From: Paracoccus zhejiangensis
Lineage (GTDB): Bacteria > Pseudomonadota > Alphaproteobacteria > Rhodobacterales > Rhodobacteraceae
Assembly (NCBI RefSeq): GCF_002847445.1
Contig: NZ_CP025430.1
Span: 1,488,001 to 1,552,000, forward strand
Length of the DNA: 64,000 nt
Direction: 5' to 3'
Below, in pieces: positions 17,156 through 26,104 of this stretch (positions within the stretch are counted from its first letter, which is position 1; each line of letters starts with the position of its first letter). The notes under the pieces were generated by a model that saw only the letters and a program-made list of their open reading frames with translations, was not told the origin of the DNA and ran no database searches. The position numbers and the translations under genes were made by a program.

Positions 17156-17506
17156 TCAGCCCCGTGGCGCGAGAAGACCCAGCGCCCTCAACTCGGCCTC
17201 GATCCCCGACAACGGCACGCCCCTGACCTCGGCGACCAGATCGTCGAACTGCCGCCGCAGCCCGGCCTTTTCCTCGCCCCGGCAATCGTTCCAGGGCCGG
17301 CCCTGCAGTGCCATGTGCATGACGTAGTACCAGATGAAATGCGGCTTGTTCCCGGCGATCAGCAGCGCCCGATAGGCCTCATGCGCCCCCATCGCCCTGA
17401 GGGTCGCCGCATCCGGCACCCCGGCCTCGATCAGCAGGGCGGCTGTCGCCGGCCCGATGCTCTGGATCGTGGTCAGATCGCTGTCCATCCGCACCCTCGC
17501 CTTCAT
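17156..17506 (-). CDS. TfoX C-terminal domain protein
   Basis: The protein has 116 residues if ATG 17506 is used; ATG 17488 has a better spaced GAGGG and would give 110. It contains [23 protein letters not shown] (a helix-hairpin-helix-like TfoX C-terminal core), [23 protein letters not shown] and a C-terminal [15 protein letters not shown]. TfoX_C proteins of this size lack the N-terminal TfoX/Sxy domain and are not true competence regulators. The function is unknown; DNA binding by the HhH-like core is possible. It is convergent with the GNAT gene. Confidence 0.8.
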   Translation of the reverse strand: MKARVRMDSDLTTIQSIGPATAALLIEAGVPDAATLRAMGAHEAYRALLIAGNKPHFIWYYVMHMALQGRPWNDCRGEEKAGLRRQFDDLVAEVRGVPLSGIEAELRALGLLAPRG

Positions 17507-17513
17507 CTTGGCC

Positions 17514-17550
17514 TAAATATCCCCGGGGGTCCGGGGGCGGCGCCCCCGGC
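17514..17550. repeat. GC-rich extragenic element with AAATATCC head, copy A
   Basis: AAATATCCCCGGGGG is followed by TCCGGGGGCGGCGCCCCCGG. The second part is a strong hairpin (CCGGGGGC pairing with GCCCCCGG). A nearly identical element lies at 32766-32803. It sits in the 92-bp gap between the divergent TfoX_C and miaB genes. Confidence 0.75.
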
Positions 17551-17598
17551 TTTCCAATTCCCCCGCTTTCCTGTATCAGCCCGGCAATCCCGAGGACA

Positions 17599-18933
17599 AT
17601 GCCGATGACCGATCCGACCGCAGCCCCGAAAAAGCTGTTCATCAAGACCTATGGCTGCCAGATGAATGTCTATGACAGCCAGCGCATGGCCGAGGCCATG
17701 GGCGCGGAAGGCTATGAGCTGACCGAGGATCAGTCGCAGGCCGATATGGTGCTGCTGAACACCTGCCATATCCGGGAAAAGGCGGCCGAGAAGCTCTATT
17801 CCGACCTTGGCCGGCTGAAGCCGCTGAAGGCCGAGAAGCCCGATCTGAAGATCGGCGTCGCCGGCTGCGTGGCGCAGGCCGAGGGCGAGGAAATCACCCG
17901 GCGGATGCCGCTGGTCGATCTGGTCGTCGGGCCGCAGGCCTATCACCGCTTGCCGGCGATGGTCCGGGGCGAGGCGCCGAAGATCGTCACCGACTTCCCG
18001 GAAGAGGACAAGTTCGACCACCTGCCCCAGCGCCGCGCCACCCGCCGCGCCCCCGCCGCCTTCCTGACCGTGCAGGAGGGCTGCGACAAGTTCTGCGCCT
18101 TCTGCGTCGTCCCCTATACTCGCGGCGCCGAGGTCAGCCGTCCGGTCGAGCGTATCCTGCGCGAGGCCCGCGACCTTGTTTCGCGCGGCGTGCGCGAGAT
18201 CACCCTGTTGGGCCAGAACGTCAACGGCTGGCATGGCGCGGGTGAAGACGGGCGCGACTGGGGCTTTGGCCGGCTGATCCGCGCCATTGGCGAGATCGAG
18301 GGGCTGGACCGCATCCGCTATACCACCAGCCACCCCAATGACATGGCCGATGACCTGATCGATGCGCATCGCGATGTGCCGCAGCTGATGCCCTACCTGC
18401 ATCTGCCGGTGCAGTCAGGGTCCGACCGCATCCTGAAGGCGATGAACCGCAAGCACACGGCCGATCACTACATGCGGCTGATCGACCGCATCCGTGCAGC
18501 GCGTCCCGACATCATGCTGACCAGCGACTTCATCGTCGGCTTCCCCGGCGAGACCGACCAGGACCATGCCGACACGCTGCGCCTGGTCGCGGCGGTGAGT
18601 TTCGGCACCGCCTTCAGCTTCAAGTATTCCCCCCGCCCCGGCACCCCGGCCTATGACCGGCCCGAGGTCGATGGCGCCGTCGCAGATGCCCGGTTGCAGG
18701 AATTGCAGGCCCTGCTGTCGCGCCAGCAGAAGGCCGCGCAGGAAGGCATGATCGGCCGGACGCTTGGCGTGCTGTTCGAAAAGCCGGGCCGGATCGCCGG
18801 CCAGATGATCGGCAAGTCCGATTATCTGCATTCGGTTTTTGTCGAGGCGCCCGAGGCGCAGGTGGGCGATCTGGTGCAGGTGCGCATCATCGAAAGCGCG
18901 CCGAACTCGCTGCACGGCGAACTCGCCGCCTGA
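17599..18933 (+). CDS. miaB: tRNA-2-methylthio-N6-dimethylallyladenosine synthase
   Basis: The protein has 444 residues. This radical-SAM methylthiotransferase converts i6A37 to ms2i6A37 in tRNAs reading UNN codons. Three N-terminal UPF0004 Cys (in [21 protein letters not shown] and VAGCVAQ) hold the auxiliary 4Fe-4S cluster. C162-x3-C166-x2-C169 in [16 protein letters not shown] is the radical-SAM motif. SHPNDM and [10 protein letters not shown] follow, and the C-terminal TRAM domain ends around 440. ATG 17605 has a better spaced GAGG and may be the true start. It ends 70 bp before the terminator of the cold-shock gene, which faces it. Confidence 0.96.
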   Translation: MPMTDPTAAPKKLFIKTYGCQMNVYDSQRMAEAMGAEGYELTEDQSQADMVLLNTCHIREKAAEKLYSDLGRLKPLKAEKPDLKIGVAGCVAQAEGEEITRRMPLVDLVVGPQAYHRLPAMVRGEAPKIVTDFPEEDKFDHLPQRRATRRAPAAFLTVQEGCDKFCAFCVVPYTRGAEVSRPVERILREARDLVSRGVREITLLGQNVNGWHGAGEDGRDWGFGRLIRAIGEIEGLDRIRYTTSHPNDMADDLIDAHRDVPQLMPYLHLPVQSGSDRILKAMNRKHTADHYMRLIDRIRAARPDIMLTSDFIVGFPGETDQDHADTLRLVAAVSFGTAFSFKYSPRPGTPAYDRPEVDGAVADARLQELQALLSRQQKAAQEGMIGRTLGVLFEKPGRIAGQMIGKSDYLHSVFVEAPEAQVGDLVQVRIIESAPNSLHGELAA

Positions 18934-18953
18934 GGCCGGCACATCCGGAAACG

Positions 18954-18979
18954 AAAAAAGGCGCCCCGAGGGACGCCTT
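18954..18979 (-). terminator. Rho-independent terminator of the cold-shock gene
   Basis: On the minus strand, AAGGCG-TCC-CTCG-GGG-CGCCTT forms a stem-loop and runs into a TTTTTT tract (18959-18954), 25 bases after the cold-shock gene stop. It may also help end miaB from the other side, though on that strand the stem is followed by only two T. Confidence 0.88.
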
Positions 18980-19003
18980 CCGTTCGCGCTCAGCGCCTGA
19001 AGG

Positions 19004-19210
19004 TCAGATGAACTTCAGGTTGGTCGCCGATTCGCGGCCGTCGCGGCCGGCTTCGATGTCGAAGCTGACAGCCTGGCCGTCTTGCGGGTGCGACAGACCG
19101 GCGCGCTCGATCGCCGAGATGTGCAGGAACACGTCGCGCTTGCCGCCCTCGGGGGCGATGAAGCCGTAACCCTTGGTGGCGTTGAACCATTTCACGGTGC
19201 CGTTGGCCAT
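19004..19210 (-). CDS. Cold-shock domain protein (CspA family)
   Basis: The protein has 68 residues and starts at ATG 19210, with GGAG 8 bases upstream; the in-frame ATG 19228 is less likely. It is a single OB-fold cold-shock domain. RNP1 is KGYGFI (13-18), RNP2 is DVFLH (26-30), preceded by GTVKWFNATKG. Such proteins bind single-stranded RNA or DNA and act as RNA chaperones. The 375-bp gene-free stretch upstream is long enough for the extended 5' leader typical of cold-inducible csp genes. Confidence 0.95.
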   Translation of the reverse strand: MANGTVKWFNATKGYGFIAPEGGKRDVFLHISAIERAGLSHPQDGQAVSFDIEAGRDGRESATNLKFI

Positions 19211-19585
19211 CGTGATGTCTCCATTCATGTTTGCCGCCCGCGGAAGTGCGGCGGCCCGGCGCAGTCAGATCAAACTCGATGACTGATGCCGCAACGCGGA
19301 GAACAGGTCGAAGCAGAGATAACGTAGCCAGCGCCACCTAAGCGCGTTCGGGCAAATAATCAAGCGATCTAGCATGGATTCGCGTCGTTGCGTCATTTCG
19401 GCAAGGAATCGCCTGCGGCATGCCGTCGCAGGATGACAAGGACAGCAGCAAATGCTGGCCCGCTTTGCCGGAATTCTGCCCTGAAATCACGGCTCTTTTG
19501 CGCAAACGCCTTTGTGGGGACCGGGCTTCGTGATTACCTGTAAGGAAGGGCAGCATCACGCCCGACCAGCCACGAGGAGGCTGAC
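19211..19585. other. 375-bp gene-free region between csp and the universal stress gene
   Basis: No supported gene. It should contain the promoter and leader of the cold-shock gene (minus strand) and the promoter of the universal stress gene (plus strand, with GAGGAGG 7 bases before ATG 19586). Short IRs such as CTGCGGCATGCCGTCGCAG at 19413-19431 are visible, but no convincing FNR, Zur or other known operator was found. Confidence 0.6.
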
Positions 19586-20425
19586 ATGAGCTATAAAAGT
19601 ATCCTGACCATCCTGTCCGATGAAGGGCAGTTGCTACAACTTCAGGCTGCCGAGGCGATGGCCCGGCAAGAGGACGGCCACCTGGAAATCCTCTGCCTCG
19701 GCTTCGATTTCAGCCAGCCCGGTTACTATTTCCCCGGCGGCACCCCCTATGTCTTCCAGGAATCGGTCGATTCGGCGGTCGAAGAGGCCGAGGCGCTGAA
19801 AGAGGCGGTCACCGTCCGGCTGGAAAACACATCGGGCCTGCGCTGGTGCGTCCGCGCCGCCGTCGCCCAGACCGGCGGCATGACCAACCTAGTGGGGATG
19901 CGCGCCCGCTATTCCGACCTGACGGTGATGGCCCAGCCCTATGGCAAGAAGGCCTCGGCCGGCGGCGAGGCCGTGATCGAGGCGGCGATGTTCGAGGGCG
20001 GCTGCCCGGTTCTGGTGGTGCCCGATGCCGGGCTGCCCGCCGGCGGCTTCAAGCGCATCCTGATCGCCTGGAACCAGTCGACCGAGGCGATGAGCGCGGT
20101 GCGCCGCGCCCTGCCCCTGCTGCGCGCCGCCGAATCGGTCGAGATCGCGATCATCGATCCGGGCCGCAGCGGGGTCGAACGCTCGGAGCCCGGCGCCGGA
20201 CTGGCGCAGATGCTGACCCGGCACGGGGTCAAGGCCGATGTCGCTGTCATCGCCCGCACCACCCCCACCATCAGCGACGAGATCAACAAGCGCGCGATGG
20301 AGATCGACGCCAACCTGATCGTCATGGGCGCCTATGGCCATTCCCGCTTCCGCGAGGCGATCCTGGGCGGCGCGACGCGCAACATGCTGGAGAAATCCCG
20401 CGTGCCCGTTCTGATGGCCCGCTGA
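19586..20425 (+). CDS. Universal stress protein, tandem UspA domains
   Basis: The protein has 279 residues in two Usp domains (about 1-145 and 150-279). The first is degenerate, ending in DLTVMAQPYGKKASAGGEAV. The second carries KRILIAWNQSTEAMSAVRRA and ends VMGAYGHSRFREAILGGATRNML. This last segment is the G-x2-G-x9-G-(S/T) nucleotide-binding motif (GAYGHSRFREAILGGAT), so ATP binding is likely only in the C-terminal half. It is a cytosolic stress-survival protein. A strong GAGGAGG precedes the start. It is convergent with the CDF exporter gene 10 bp away. Confidence 0.93.
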   Translation: MSYKSILTILSDEGQLLQLQAAEAMARQEDGHLEILCLGFDFSQPGYYFPGGTPYVFQESVDSAVEEAEALKEAVTVRLENTSGLRWCVRAAVAQTGGMTNLVGMRARYSDLTVMAQPYGKKASAGGEAVIEAAMFEGGCPVLVVPDAGLPAGGFKRILIAWNQSTEAMSAVRRALPLLRAAESVEIAIIDPGRSGVERSEPGAGLAQMLTRHGVKADVAVIARTTPTISDEINKRAMEIDANLIVMGAYGHSRFREAILGGATRNMLEKSRVPVLMAR

Positions 20426-20435
20426 CGCGCCGCGC

Positions 20436-21434
20436 CTAATGCCGGTGGCCGTGACCCCCGTGGTCATGGCCATGGTCGTCGTCATGATCGTGGTCGTGAT
20501 CATGATCCTCGGCCAGATCCTCGCCCGGCTCGTCGGCACAGTCACTGCCCGGCAATTCGATCTCGATCGTGGTGTGATGGATGCTGAACTTCTCGCGCAG
20601 CATCGACTTCGCGTCACGGATCAGCCCGTGGAACTCGGTCGTCTCGGCGATCAGATGGACCGAGGCGGCGTTGCGCTTTTCATCGATCTGCCACAGGTGC
20701 AGGTGATGCGCGCCCGCAGCGCCTTGCATCTGGCCAAGCGCGCCCAGCACCTCGTCGGGCTCGATGCCCGGCGGCGCGGCCAGCATCAGGCTGCGGAAGA
20801 TCGGGCCGATCTCGCCGGCGATGTGCCACAGGATCACCACCGAGATCAGCACGGTCAGGATCGGGTCGGCCAGGTACCAGCCAAAGGCCCAGATCAGCGC
20901 CCCGCCGATGATGACCGCGACCGAGACACCGGCATCGGCCAGATTGTGCAGGAAGGCCGCGCGGATGTTCACGCTTTCCTTGGCCGAGCGATAGACCAGC
21001 GCCGCCGTCGCCAGATCGACGATCAGCGCGAAACTCGCCAGCCCCATGACCAGCCCGCCCGCCACCTCGGGCGGATCGGTCAGCCGGCCAAAGGCCTCGA
21101 TCGCCAGCCAGATCGACACCGCGATCAGCGCGAGGAAGTTCACGAAGGCGGCGACGATTTCGGCCCGGCCCCAGCCAAAGCTGAAATCCGGCGTGGCCGG
21201 GCGCTGCGCCAGCCGGCGCGCGCCAAAGGCCAGAACCAGCGCCATAGCGTCCGACAGGTTATGCACCCCGTCGGCGATCAGCGCGGTGGAATCGGCGACA
21301 TAGCCGCCGACGATCTGCGCCGCCGTCAGCGCCAGATTGACGATCACCGCCCAGAGGATCGCGCGGTCACCCGTGGGAACCGGATGGCTGTGCCCGTGAT
21401 GGCCGTGCCCGCCGTGGCTGTGACCCGCCCCCAT
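20436..21434 (-). CDS. Cation diffusion facilitator (CDF) metal exporter with His-rich ends
   Basis: The protein has 332 residues and six membrane helices. The N-terminus is GHSHGGHGHHGHSH and the C-terminus an extended DHDHDHDHDDDHGHDHGG segment. The metal site A is visible as ...STALIADGVHNLSDA in helix 2 and AAFLHNLADAGVSVAV in helix 5 (HxxxD/HNxxD pairs), typical of Zn2+-type (ZitB/CzcD) CDF proteins. It should export Zn2+, possibly Co2+ or Cd2+, in exchange for protons. Its ATG overlaps the polA stop by 1 base (TGATG), suggesting coupled translation with polA. The window also has Zur-controlled zinT. Confidence 0.93.
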   Translation of the reverse strand: MGAGHSHGGHGHHGHSHPVPTGDRAILWAVIVNLALTAAQIVGGYVADSTALIADGVHNLSDAMALVLAFGARRLAQRPATPDFSFGWGRAEIVAAFVNFLALIAVSIWLAIEAFGRLTDPPEVAGGLVMGLASFALIVDLATAALVYRSAKESVNIRAAFLHNLADAGVSVAVIIGGALIWAFGWYLADPILTVLISVVILWHIAGEIGPIFRSLMLAAPPGIEPDEVLGALGQMQGAAGAHHLHLWQIDEKRNAASVHLIAETTEFHGLIRDAKSMLREKFSIHHTTIEIELPGSDCADEPGEDLAEDHDHDHDHDDDHGHDHGGHGHRH

Positions 21435-24250
21435 CAGTGCGCCTCCGCCCAGTTGTCTCCCACCCCCGCATCGACGACCAGCGGCACGTCGAGCTTCACC
21501 GCCGGTTCGGCCGCGCCCTCCATCACCCGGCGGGCAGTCGCGATCAGGTCATCGACGGCATCCTCGCGCACCTCGAAGACCAGTTCGTCATGGACCTGCA
21601 GCAGCATCTTTGCCGGAAGATCGGCAATGGCCACGGGCATGCGGATCATGGCGCGGCGGATGATATCGGCCGCCGCCCCCTGGATCGGTGCGTTGATCGC
21701 GGCGCGCTTGGCCCCGCCCGCCGCCGGGCCATTGGCGTTGATGTTGGGTGTGTTGATCCGCCGCCCGAACAGAGTGCGCACGAAACCGTCGCGCTTGGCA
21801 TCGGCCACGGTCTTGTCCATGTATTCGCGGATGCCGGGGAAACGCTGGAAATAGGTGTCGATGAAGGCCTGAGCCTCGGCCCGCGGGATACGCAGGTTGC
21901 GCGACAGGCCAAAGCCCGAGATGCCGTAGATCACCCCGAAATTGATCGCCTTGGCCTGACGGCGGACCATCGGGTCCATGCCCTCGACCGGCACGCCGAA
22001 CATCTGGCTTGCGGTCATGGCGTGAATGTCGATGCCCTCGTGAAAGGCCTGCTGCAGCGCCGGGATATTGGCGACATGGGCGAGGATGCGCAGTTCGATC
22101 TGGCTGTAATCGAGGCTGACCAGCTTGTTGCCCGTCTCGGCGATGAAAGCCTCGCGGATGCGGCGGCCCTCTTCGGTGCGGATCGGGATGTTCTGCAGGT
22201 TCGGCTCGGTCGAGGCCAGCCGCCCGGTCTGCGCCCCGGTGATGGAATAGCTGGTATGAACCCGCCCGGTTTCCGGGTTCACATAGGTCGGCAGCGCGTC
22301 GGTATAGGTGGATTTCAGCTTGGCCACCCCGCGCCAGTCCAGCACGCGCGCGGGCAGGTCATGCCCCTCGGCCGCCAGATCCTCCAGCACATCGGCGCTG
22401 GTGGAATAGGCCCCCGATTTTCCCTTGGCTCCACCCTGCAAGCCCATCTGATCAAAAAGAATTTCGCCCAGCTGCTTCGGACTGCCAAGGTTGAACTTGG
22501 TCCCCGCCAGCCGCTGCGCCTCGTCCTCGTATTGCGCCATCTTCTGGGCAAAGGCCCCCGACATGCGCGACAGGTGCTGCGGATCGATGCGGATGCCCGC
22601 CATCTCCATCCCGGCCAGAACCGGGATCATCGGGCGCTCCAGCCGCTCATAGGCGGTGGTCACGGCATTGGGCATCAGCTGCGGGCGGAAGATCTGCCAC
22701 AGGCGCAGGGTCACGTCGGCATCCTCGGCGGCATAGCCGGTGGCCTTGTCGACCGGCACTTGCGCAAAGCTGATCTGCGACTTGCCCGAGCCGATCAGAT
22801 CCTTGATCGGCTGCGGCGCATGGTTCAGGTAGTTCTGCGACAGCTCGTCCATGCCGTGATTGTGCAGCCCCGCGTGAAGGGCATAGGAGAGCAGCATGGT
22901 GTCATCCAGGGGCGCCATGCGGACGCCGTGTCGGGCCAGGATCTTCCAGTCATATTTGGCATTGTGCAGGATCTTCAGGATCGCATCGTCTTCCAGCACC
23001 GGCTTCAGCGCCTTGAGCACCGCATCGCGGTCCATCTGCCCCTCGGCCTTCGCGCCACCGCCGAACAGGTCGGCCTCTCCCGCGACATGGCCAAGCGGGA
23101 TATAGCCCGCCTTGCCCGCCGTCACGCAAAGCGAGATCCCGACCAGTTCGGCCTGCATCTCGTCGAGGCTGGTGGTCTCGGTATCAATGGCGACATGGCC
23201 CGCCTCGCGGATTTCGGCGATCCATTGCTCCAGCGTGGCGGCGTCCGAGATGGTCGTGTAGCTGGCCCGGTCGATGGCCGGGAAATCCGGCCCGCCCTTG
23301 GGCGCGACCCCTGCCCCATCGGCGGCTGGCGCCACCGGGGCGCTGCTGATCACCGGCGCCTCGGTCTTGAACCGTTCGGCCACGCGGTTCGTCAGGGTGC
23401 GGAATTCCATCTCGGACAGGAAGCCCATCAGCACCTGCGGGTCCGGTTCCTTCACCTCGAGGCTTTCGAGCGTGAAATCCAGCGGCGTGTCGCAATCCAG
23501 CGTTACCAGCCGCTTGGAAATGCGGATCTGTTCGGCATGGTCGATCAGGGTCTGCCGGCGCTTCGGCTGCTTGATCTCGCCGGCGCGTTCCAGCAGCGTT
23601 TCCAGATCGCCATATTCCTGGATCAGCAGGGCGGCGGTCTTGATGCCGATGCCGGGCGCGCCCGGCACGTTGTCGACCGCATCCCCGGCCAGCGACTGCA
23701 CATCGACCACCCGGTCGGGACCGACGCCGAATTTCTCGAACACCTCGTCGGGGCCGATCGGCTGGTTCTTCATCGGGTCCAGCATGCCGACGCCATTGCC
23801 CACCAGCTGCATCAGGTCCTTGTCCGAGCTGATGATGGTGACCGAGCCGCCGGCATCGCGCGCCTGACAGGAGAGCGCGGCGATGATGTCATCGGCCTCA
23901 TAACCCTCAGTCTCTATGCAGGCGATGTTGAAGGCCTTGGTCGCCTCGCGGGTCAGCGGGAATTGCGGGCGCAGGTCCTCGGGCAGTTCCGGGCGATTGG
24001 CCTTGTACTCGGGATAGATCTCGTTGCGGAAGGTCTTGGCCGAATGGTCAAAGATCACCGCCGCATGGGTCGGCGCATCCGCCCCGCGCTCGTCGGTGAC
24101 ATATTTCCACAGCATGTTGCAAAAGCCCGCCACCGCGCCGATGGGCAGCCCGTCGGATTTCCGGGTCAGCGGCGGCAGCGCGTGATAGGCGCGGAAGATG
24201 AAGGCCGAGCCGTCAATCAGGTGCAGGTGGTGGCCCTTGCCGAAGCTCAT
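21434..24250 (-). CDS. polA: DNA polymerase I
   Basis: The protein has 938 residues. ATG 24250 is chosen over the longer frame to 24289 because the family starts just before HHLHLIDGSAFIFRAYHA. Three domains are complete: 5'-3' exonuclease (about 8-300; FDHSAKTFRNEIYPEYKANR, GVGPDRVVDVQSLAGDAVDN), 3'-5' exonuclease (about 345-535; VAIDTETTSLDEMQ with the first D and E), and polymerase A (about 560-938; SLDYSQIELRILAH, RRQAKAINFGVIYGISGFGL and LLQVHDELVFEV). It fills gaps, removes RNA primers and serves excision repair. All catalytic acidic residues of motifs A and C are present. Confidence 0.97.
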   Translation of the reverse strand: MSFGKGHHLHLIDGSAFIFRAYHALPPLTRKSDGLPIGAVAGFCNMLWKYVTDERGADAPTHAAVIFDHSAKTFRNEIYPEYKANRPELPEDLRPQFPLTREATKAFNIACIETEGYEADDIIAALSCQARDAGGSVTIISSDKDLMQLVGNGVGMLDPMKNQPIGPDEVFEKFGVGPDRVVDVQSLAGDAVDNVPGAPGIGIKTAALLIQEYGDLETLLERAGEIKQPKRRQTLIDHAEQIRISKRLVTLDCDTPLDFTLESLEVKEPDPQVLMGFLSEMEFRTLTNRVAERFKTEAPVISSAPVAPAADGAGVAPKGGPDFPAIDRASYTTISDAATLEQWIAEIREAGHVAIDTETTSLDEMQAELVGISLCVTAGKAGYIPLGHVAGEADLFGGGAKAEGQMDRDAVLKALKPVLEDDAILKILHNAKYDWKILARHGVRMAPLDDTMLLSYALHAGLHNHGMDELSQNYLNHAPQPIKDLIGSGKSQISFAQVPVDKATGYAAEDADVTLRLWQIFRPQLMPNAVTTAYERLERPMIPVLAGMEMAGIRIDPQHLSRMSGAFAQKMAQYEDEAQRLAGTKFNLGSPKQLGEILFDQMGLQGGAKGKSGAYSTSADVLEDLAAEGHDLPARVLDWRGVAKLKSTYTDALPTYVNPETGRVHTSYSITGAQTGRLASTEPNLQNIPIRTEEGRRIREAFIAETGNKLVSLDYSQIELRILAHVANIPALQQAFHEGIDIHAMTASQMFGVPVEGMDPMVRRQAKAINFGVIYGISGFGLSRNLRIPRAEAQAFIDTYFQRFPGIREYMDKTVADAKRDGFVRTLFGRRINTPNINANGPAAGGAKRAAINAPIQGAAADIIRRAMIRMPVAIADLPAKMLLQVHDELVFEVREDAVDDLIATARRVMEGAAEPAVKLDVPLVVDAGVGDNWAEAH

Positions 24251-24363
24251 GGTCTTGGTCCCTTTCCGGTTCAGGGTCCGTTCTGACACAAAGCGCGGGC
24301 CAAGGCCAAGGGGGCGATGCCCCCAGAGCCGGGATCGTCAGGGCAAGTTGATTGGCGCGGTCA

Positions 24364-24402
24364 GTGCACCGGCGGTATACGCGCGGTGCACATCCGGTGC
24401 AC
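24364..24402. repeat. Inverted repeat GTGCACCGG / CCGGTGCAC
   Basis: A perfect 9-bp inverted repeat (24364-24372 and 24394-24402), with a third GGTGCAC between them at 24385-24391, lies between the zf-CHCC gene stop and the polA start. Being directly after the zf-CHCC stop it may act as a hairpin terminator without T-run; an operator for polA is equally possible. Confidence 0.55.
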
Positions 24403-24404
24403 GC

Positions 24405-24608
24405 TCAGTGGTCGTCGTGCGCGTGCTCGCGGTCGATGACGAAACGCTTGTCGCAATAGCCGCATTCGACCCAGCCGGTATCGCGCGGGATCGCCAGCCA
24501 GACGCGGGGATGGCCGAGGCCGACCAGATCCTCGTCGCCATCGCAGGCGACCTTCCAGCGGGTGACGGTTACGGTCTCGGGTGCGTCCTGGCCTTGCGAT
24601 GCGGTCAT
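24405..24608 (-). CDS. Zinc-finger (zf-CHCC) domain protein
   Basis: The protein has 67 residues. It contains [21 protein letters not shown] followed by [15 protein letters not shown]. The Cys, His, Cys-x2-Cys set (C-x(10)-H...C-x2-C) is the zf-CHCC motif found in the NDUFS6-like accessory subunit of mitochondrial complex I and in small alphaproteobacterial proteins. It may bind Zn2+ and assist complex I, but the bacterial role is not proven. It is just upstream of polA on the same strand, with 154 bp between. Confidence 0.85.
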   Translation of the reverse strand: MTASQGQDAPETVTVTRWKVACDGDEDLVGLGHPRVWLAIPRDTGWVECGYCDKRFVIDREHAHDDH

Positions 24609-24676
24609 GTCGGTTCCTTGAGCTTTGCCCGGATTAGGGGTTAGTTGGTGCCGATATTAGCGAGAGACAGAGGACG

Positions 24677-25627
24677 ATGCCAGACGGATCGGGCCAGAAC
24701 AGGGCGCGCAATGCCATCGAAATCACCGGGCTGCGCAAGACCTATGCGGCAAGCGGGCGTCAGGCGCCGAAAGAGGCGCTGAAGGGGCTGGACCTGGCGA
24801 TTCCCGCGGGCAGCATCTTCGGGCTTCTGGGGCCGAACGGGGCCGGCAAGTCGACGACGATCAACATCCTCGCCGGGCTGGTGAACAAGACCGCCGGACA
24901 GGTGGTGATCTGGGGTTTCGATCAGGACGTGAACCCGCGCCAGTCGCGCGCCGCCATCGGCGTCATGCCGCAAGAGTTGAACATCGACCCGTTCTTTACC
25001 CCGCGCGCCAGCCTCGAGGTGCAGGCGGGGCTGTACGGTGTGCCGAAATCCGAACGCTGGACCGACGAGTTGCTGGAACTGGTCGGCCTGACCGATCAGG
25101 CCGAAAGCTATACCCGCAACCTCTCGGGCGGGATGAAGCGGCGGCTGCTGCTGGCCAAGGCGCTGGTCCACCGGCCGCATGTGCTGGTGCTGGACGAGCC
25201 GACGGCGGGGGTGGATATCGGGCTGCGCGAGATGCTCTGGGCCAATGTGCGCAAGCTGAACGAGGCGGGCATGACCATCATCCTGACCACGCATTATCTC
25301 GAAGAGGCCGAGCAGATGTGCGACGAGATCGCCATCATCAACCATGGCAGCCTGATCATCCGAGACCGCACCGAGGCGCTGCTGGGGCGCATGGATGGCA
25401 AGACGCTGGTGATCGATGCGGGCGGGCGCGTGGCGGTGCCAGCCCTGCCCCAAGGCGCGCGGTCGGAATGGCGGGAAGACGGACGGCTGGCGATCAGCTA
25501 TCCGCCCTCGCGGATCCGGGCCGACCAGTTGATCGACGCACTGCGCGGTGCCGGGGTGCCGATCATCGACGTGGTGATCGAGGCGCCGGATCTGGAAGAT
25601 GTCTTTGTCGATCTGACACGGGGGTGA
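24677..25627 (+). CDS. ABC transporter ATP-binding protein (ABC-2/DrrA type)
   Basis: The protein has 316 residues. Walker A is GPNGAGKST (about 56-64), the Q-loop is GVMPQELNID, the signature is NLSGGMKRRL, Walker B is VLVLDEPTAGVD and the H-loop is LTTHYLEEAEQMCDEIA. The C-terminal extension of about 80 residues is typical of ATPases that pair with ABC-2 permeases (YadG/DrrA/CcmA group). The usual partner permease gene (YadH-like) should lie next to it, but the next gene, 4 bases downstream, encodes a GFA protein. The target is therefore unknown. Start ATG 24677 follows GAGG. Confidence 0.93.
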   Translation: MPDGSGQNRARNAIEITGLRKTYAASGRQAPKEALKGLDLAIPAGSIFGLLGPNGAGKSTTINILAGLVNKTAGQVVIWGFDQDVNPRQSRAAIGVMPQELNIDPFFTPRASLEVQAGLYGVPKSERWTDELLELVGLTDQAESYTRNLSGGMKRRLLLAKALVHRPHVLVLDEPTAGVDIGLREMLWANVRKLNEAGMTIILTTHYLEEAEQMCDEIAIINHGSLIIRDRTEALLGRMDGKTLVIDAGGRVAVPALPQGARSEWREDGRLAISYPPSRIRADQLIDALRGAGVPIIDVVIEAPDLEDVFVDLTRG

Positions 25628-25631
25628 TGTC

Positions 25632-26078
25632 ATGACCGTTCACACCGGAAGCTGCCGCTGTGGCAAGGTCAGGATCAGCGTAACCGGTGCGCCGATGCTG
25701 ACCATGGCCTGCCATTGCAGCGGCTGCCAGAGGATGACCGCCAGCGCCTTCTCGCTGTCGAGCCTCTATCATCAGGACGTCGTGACCATCGAGGGCGAAA
25801 CGGTGATGGGCGGGATGCAGGGCGAGTTGCAGCATCACTGCTGCGCCTTCTGCCTCAGCTGGGTCTTCACCCGCGCCGACTTCCTCGGCCCGCTGGTCAA
25901 TATCCGCAGCACCATGATCCAGGGCGGCGCAGCCGAGAAACCCTTCATCGAATGCTGGCTCGAGGAAAAGCTGCCCTGGGTCAGCATCGGCGCCACCCAT
26001 GCCTATACACAGTTTCCGCCCGAGGCCGAGTTTCCCGCGCTGATGGCGGAATTTGCCCAGCAGTCCGGGCGGGGCTGA
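25632..26078 (+). CDS. GFA-family protein (glutathione-dependent formaldehyde-activating fold)
   Basis: The protein has 148 residues. It carries GSCRCGKVRISV, ACHCSGCQRMT (the structural and catalytic Zn2+ Cys sets) and HHCCAFCLSWVF. True Gfa adds glutathione to formaldehyde; most family members, including short ones like this, have no proven activity and may simply bind Zn2+ and small thiols. It begins 4 bases after the ABC ATPase stop, so the two are probably co-transcribed even though no functional link is known. Confidence 0.88.
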   Translation: MTVHTGSCRCGKVRISVTGAPMLTMACHCSGCQRMTASAFSLSSLYHQDVVTIEGETVMGGMQGELQHHCCAFCLSWVFTRADFLGPLVNIRSTMIQGGAAEKPFIECWLEEKLPWVSIGATHAYTQFPPEAEFPALMAEFAQQSGRG

Positions 26079-26104
26079 CCGATCGGCGCGCCCCGCCCGT
26101 GCGG

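Noticed and set aside
21437..24286. Long plus-strand open frame (949 codons) opposite polA
   Set aside because: Antisense of a complete polA gene; no domain and no ribosome site.
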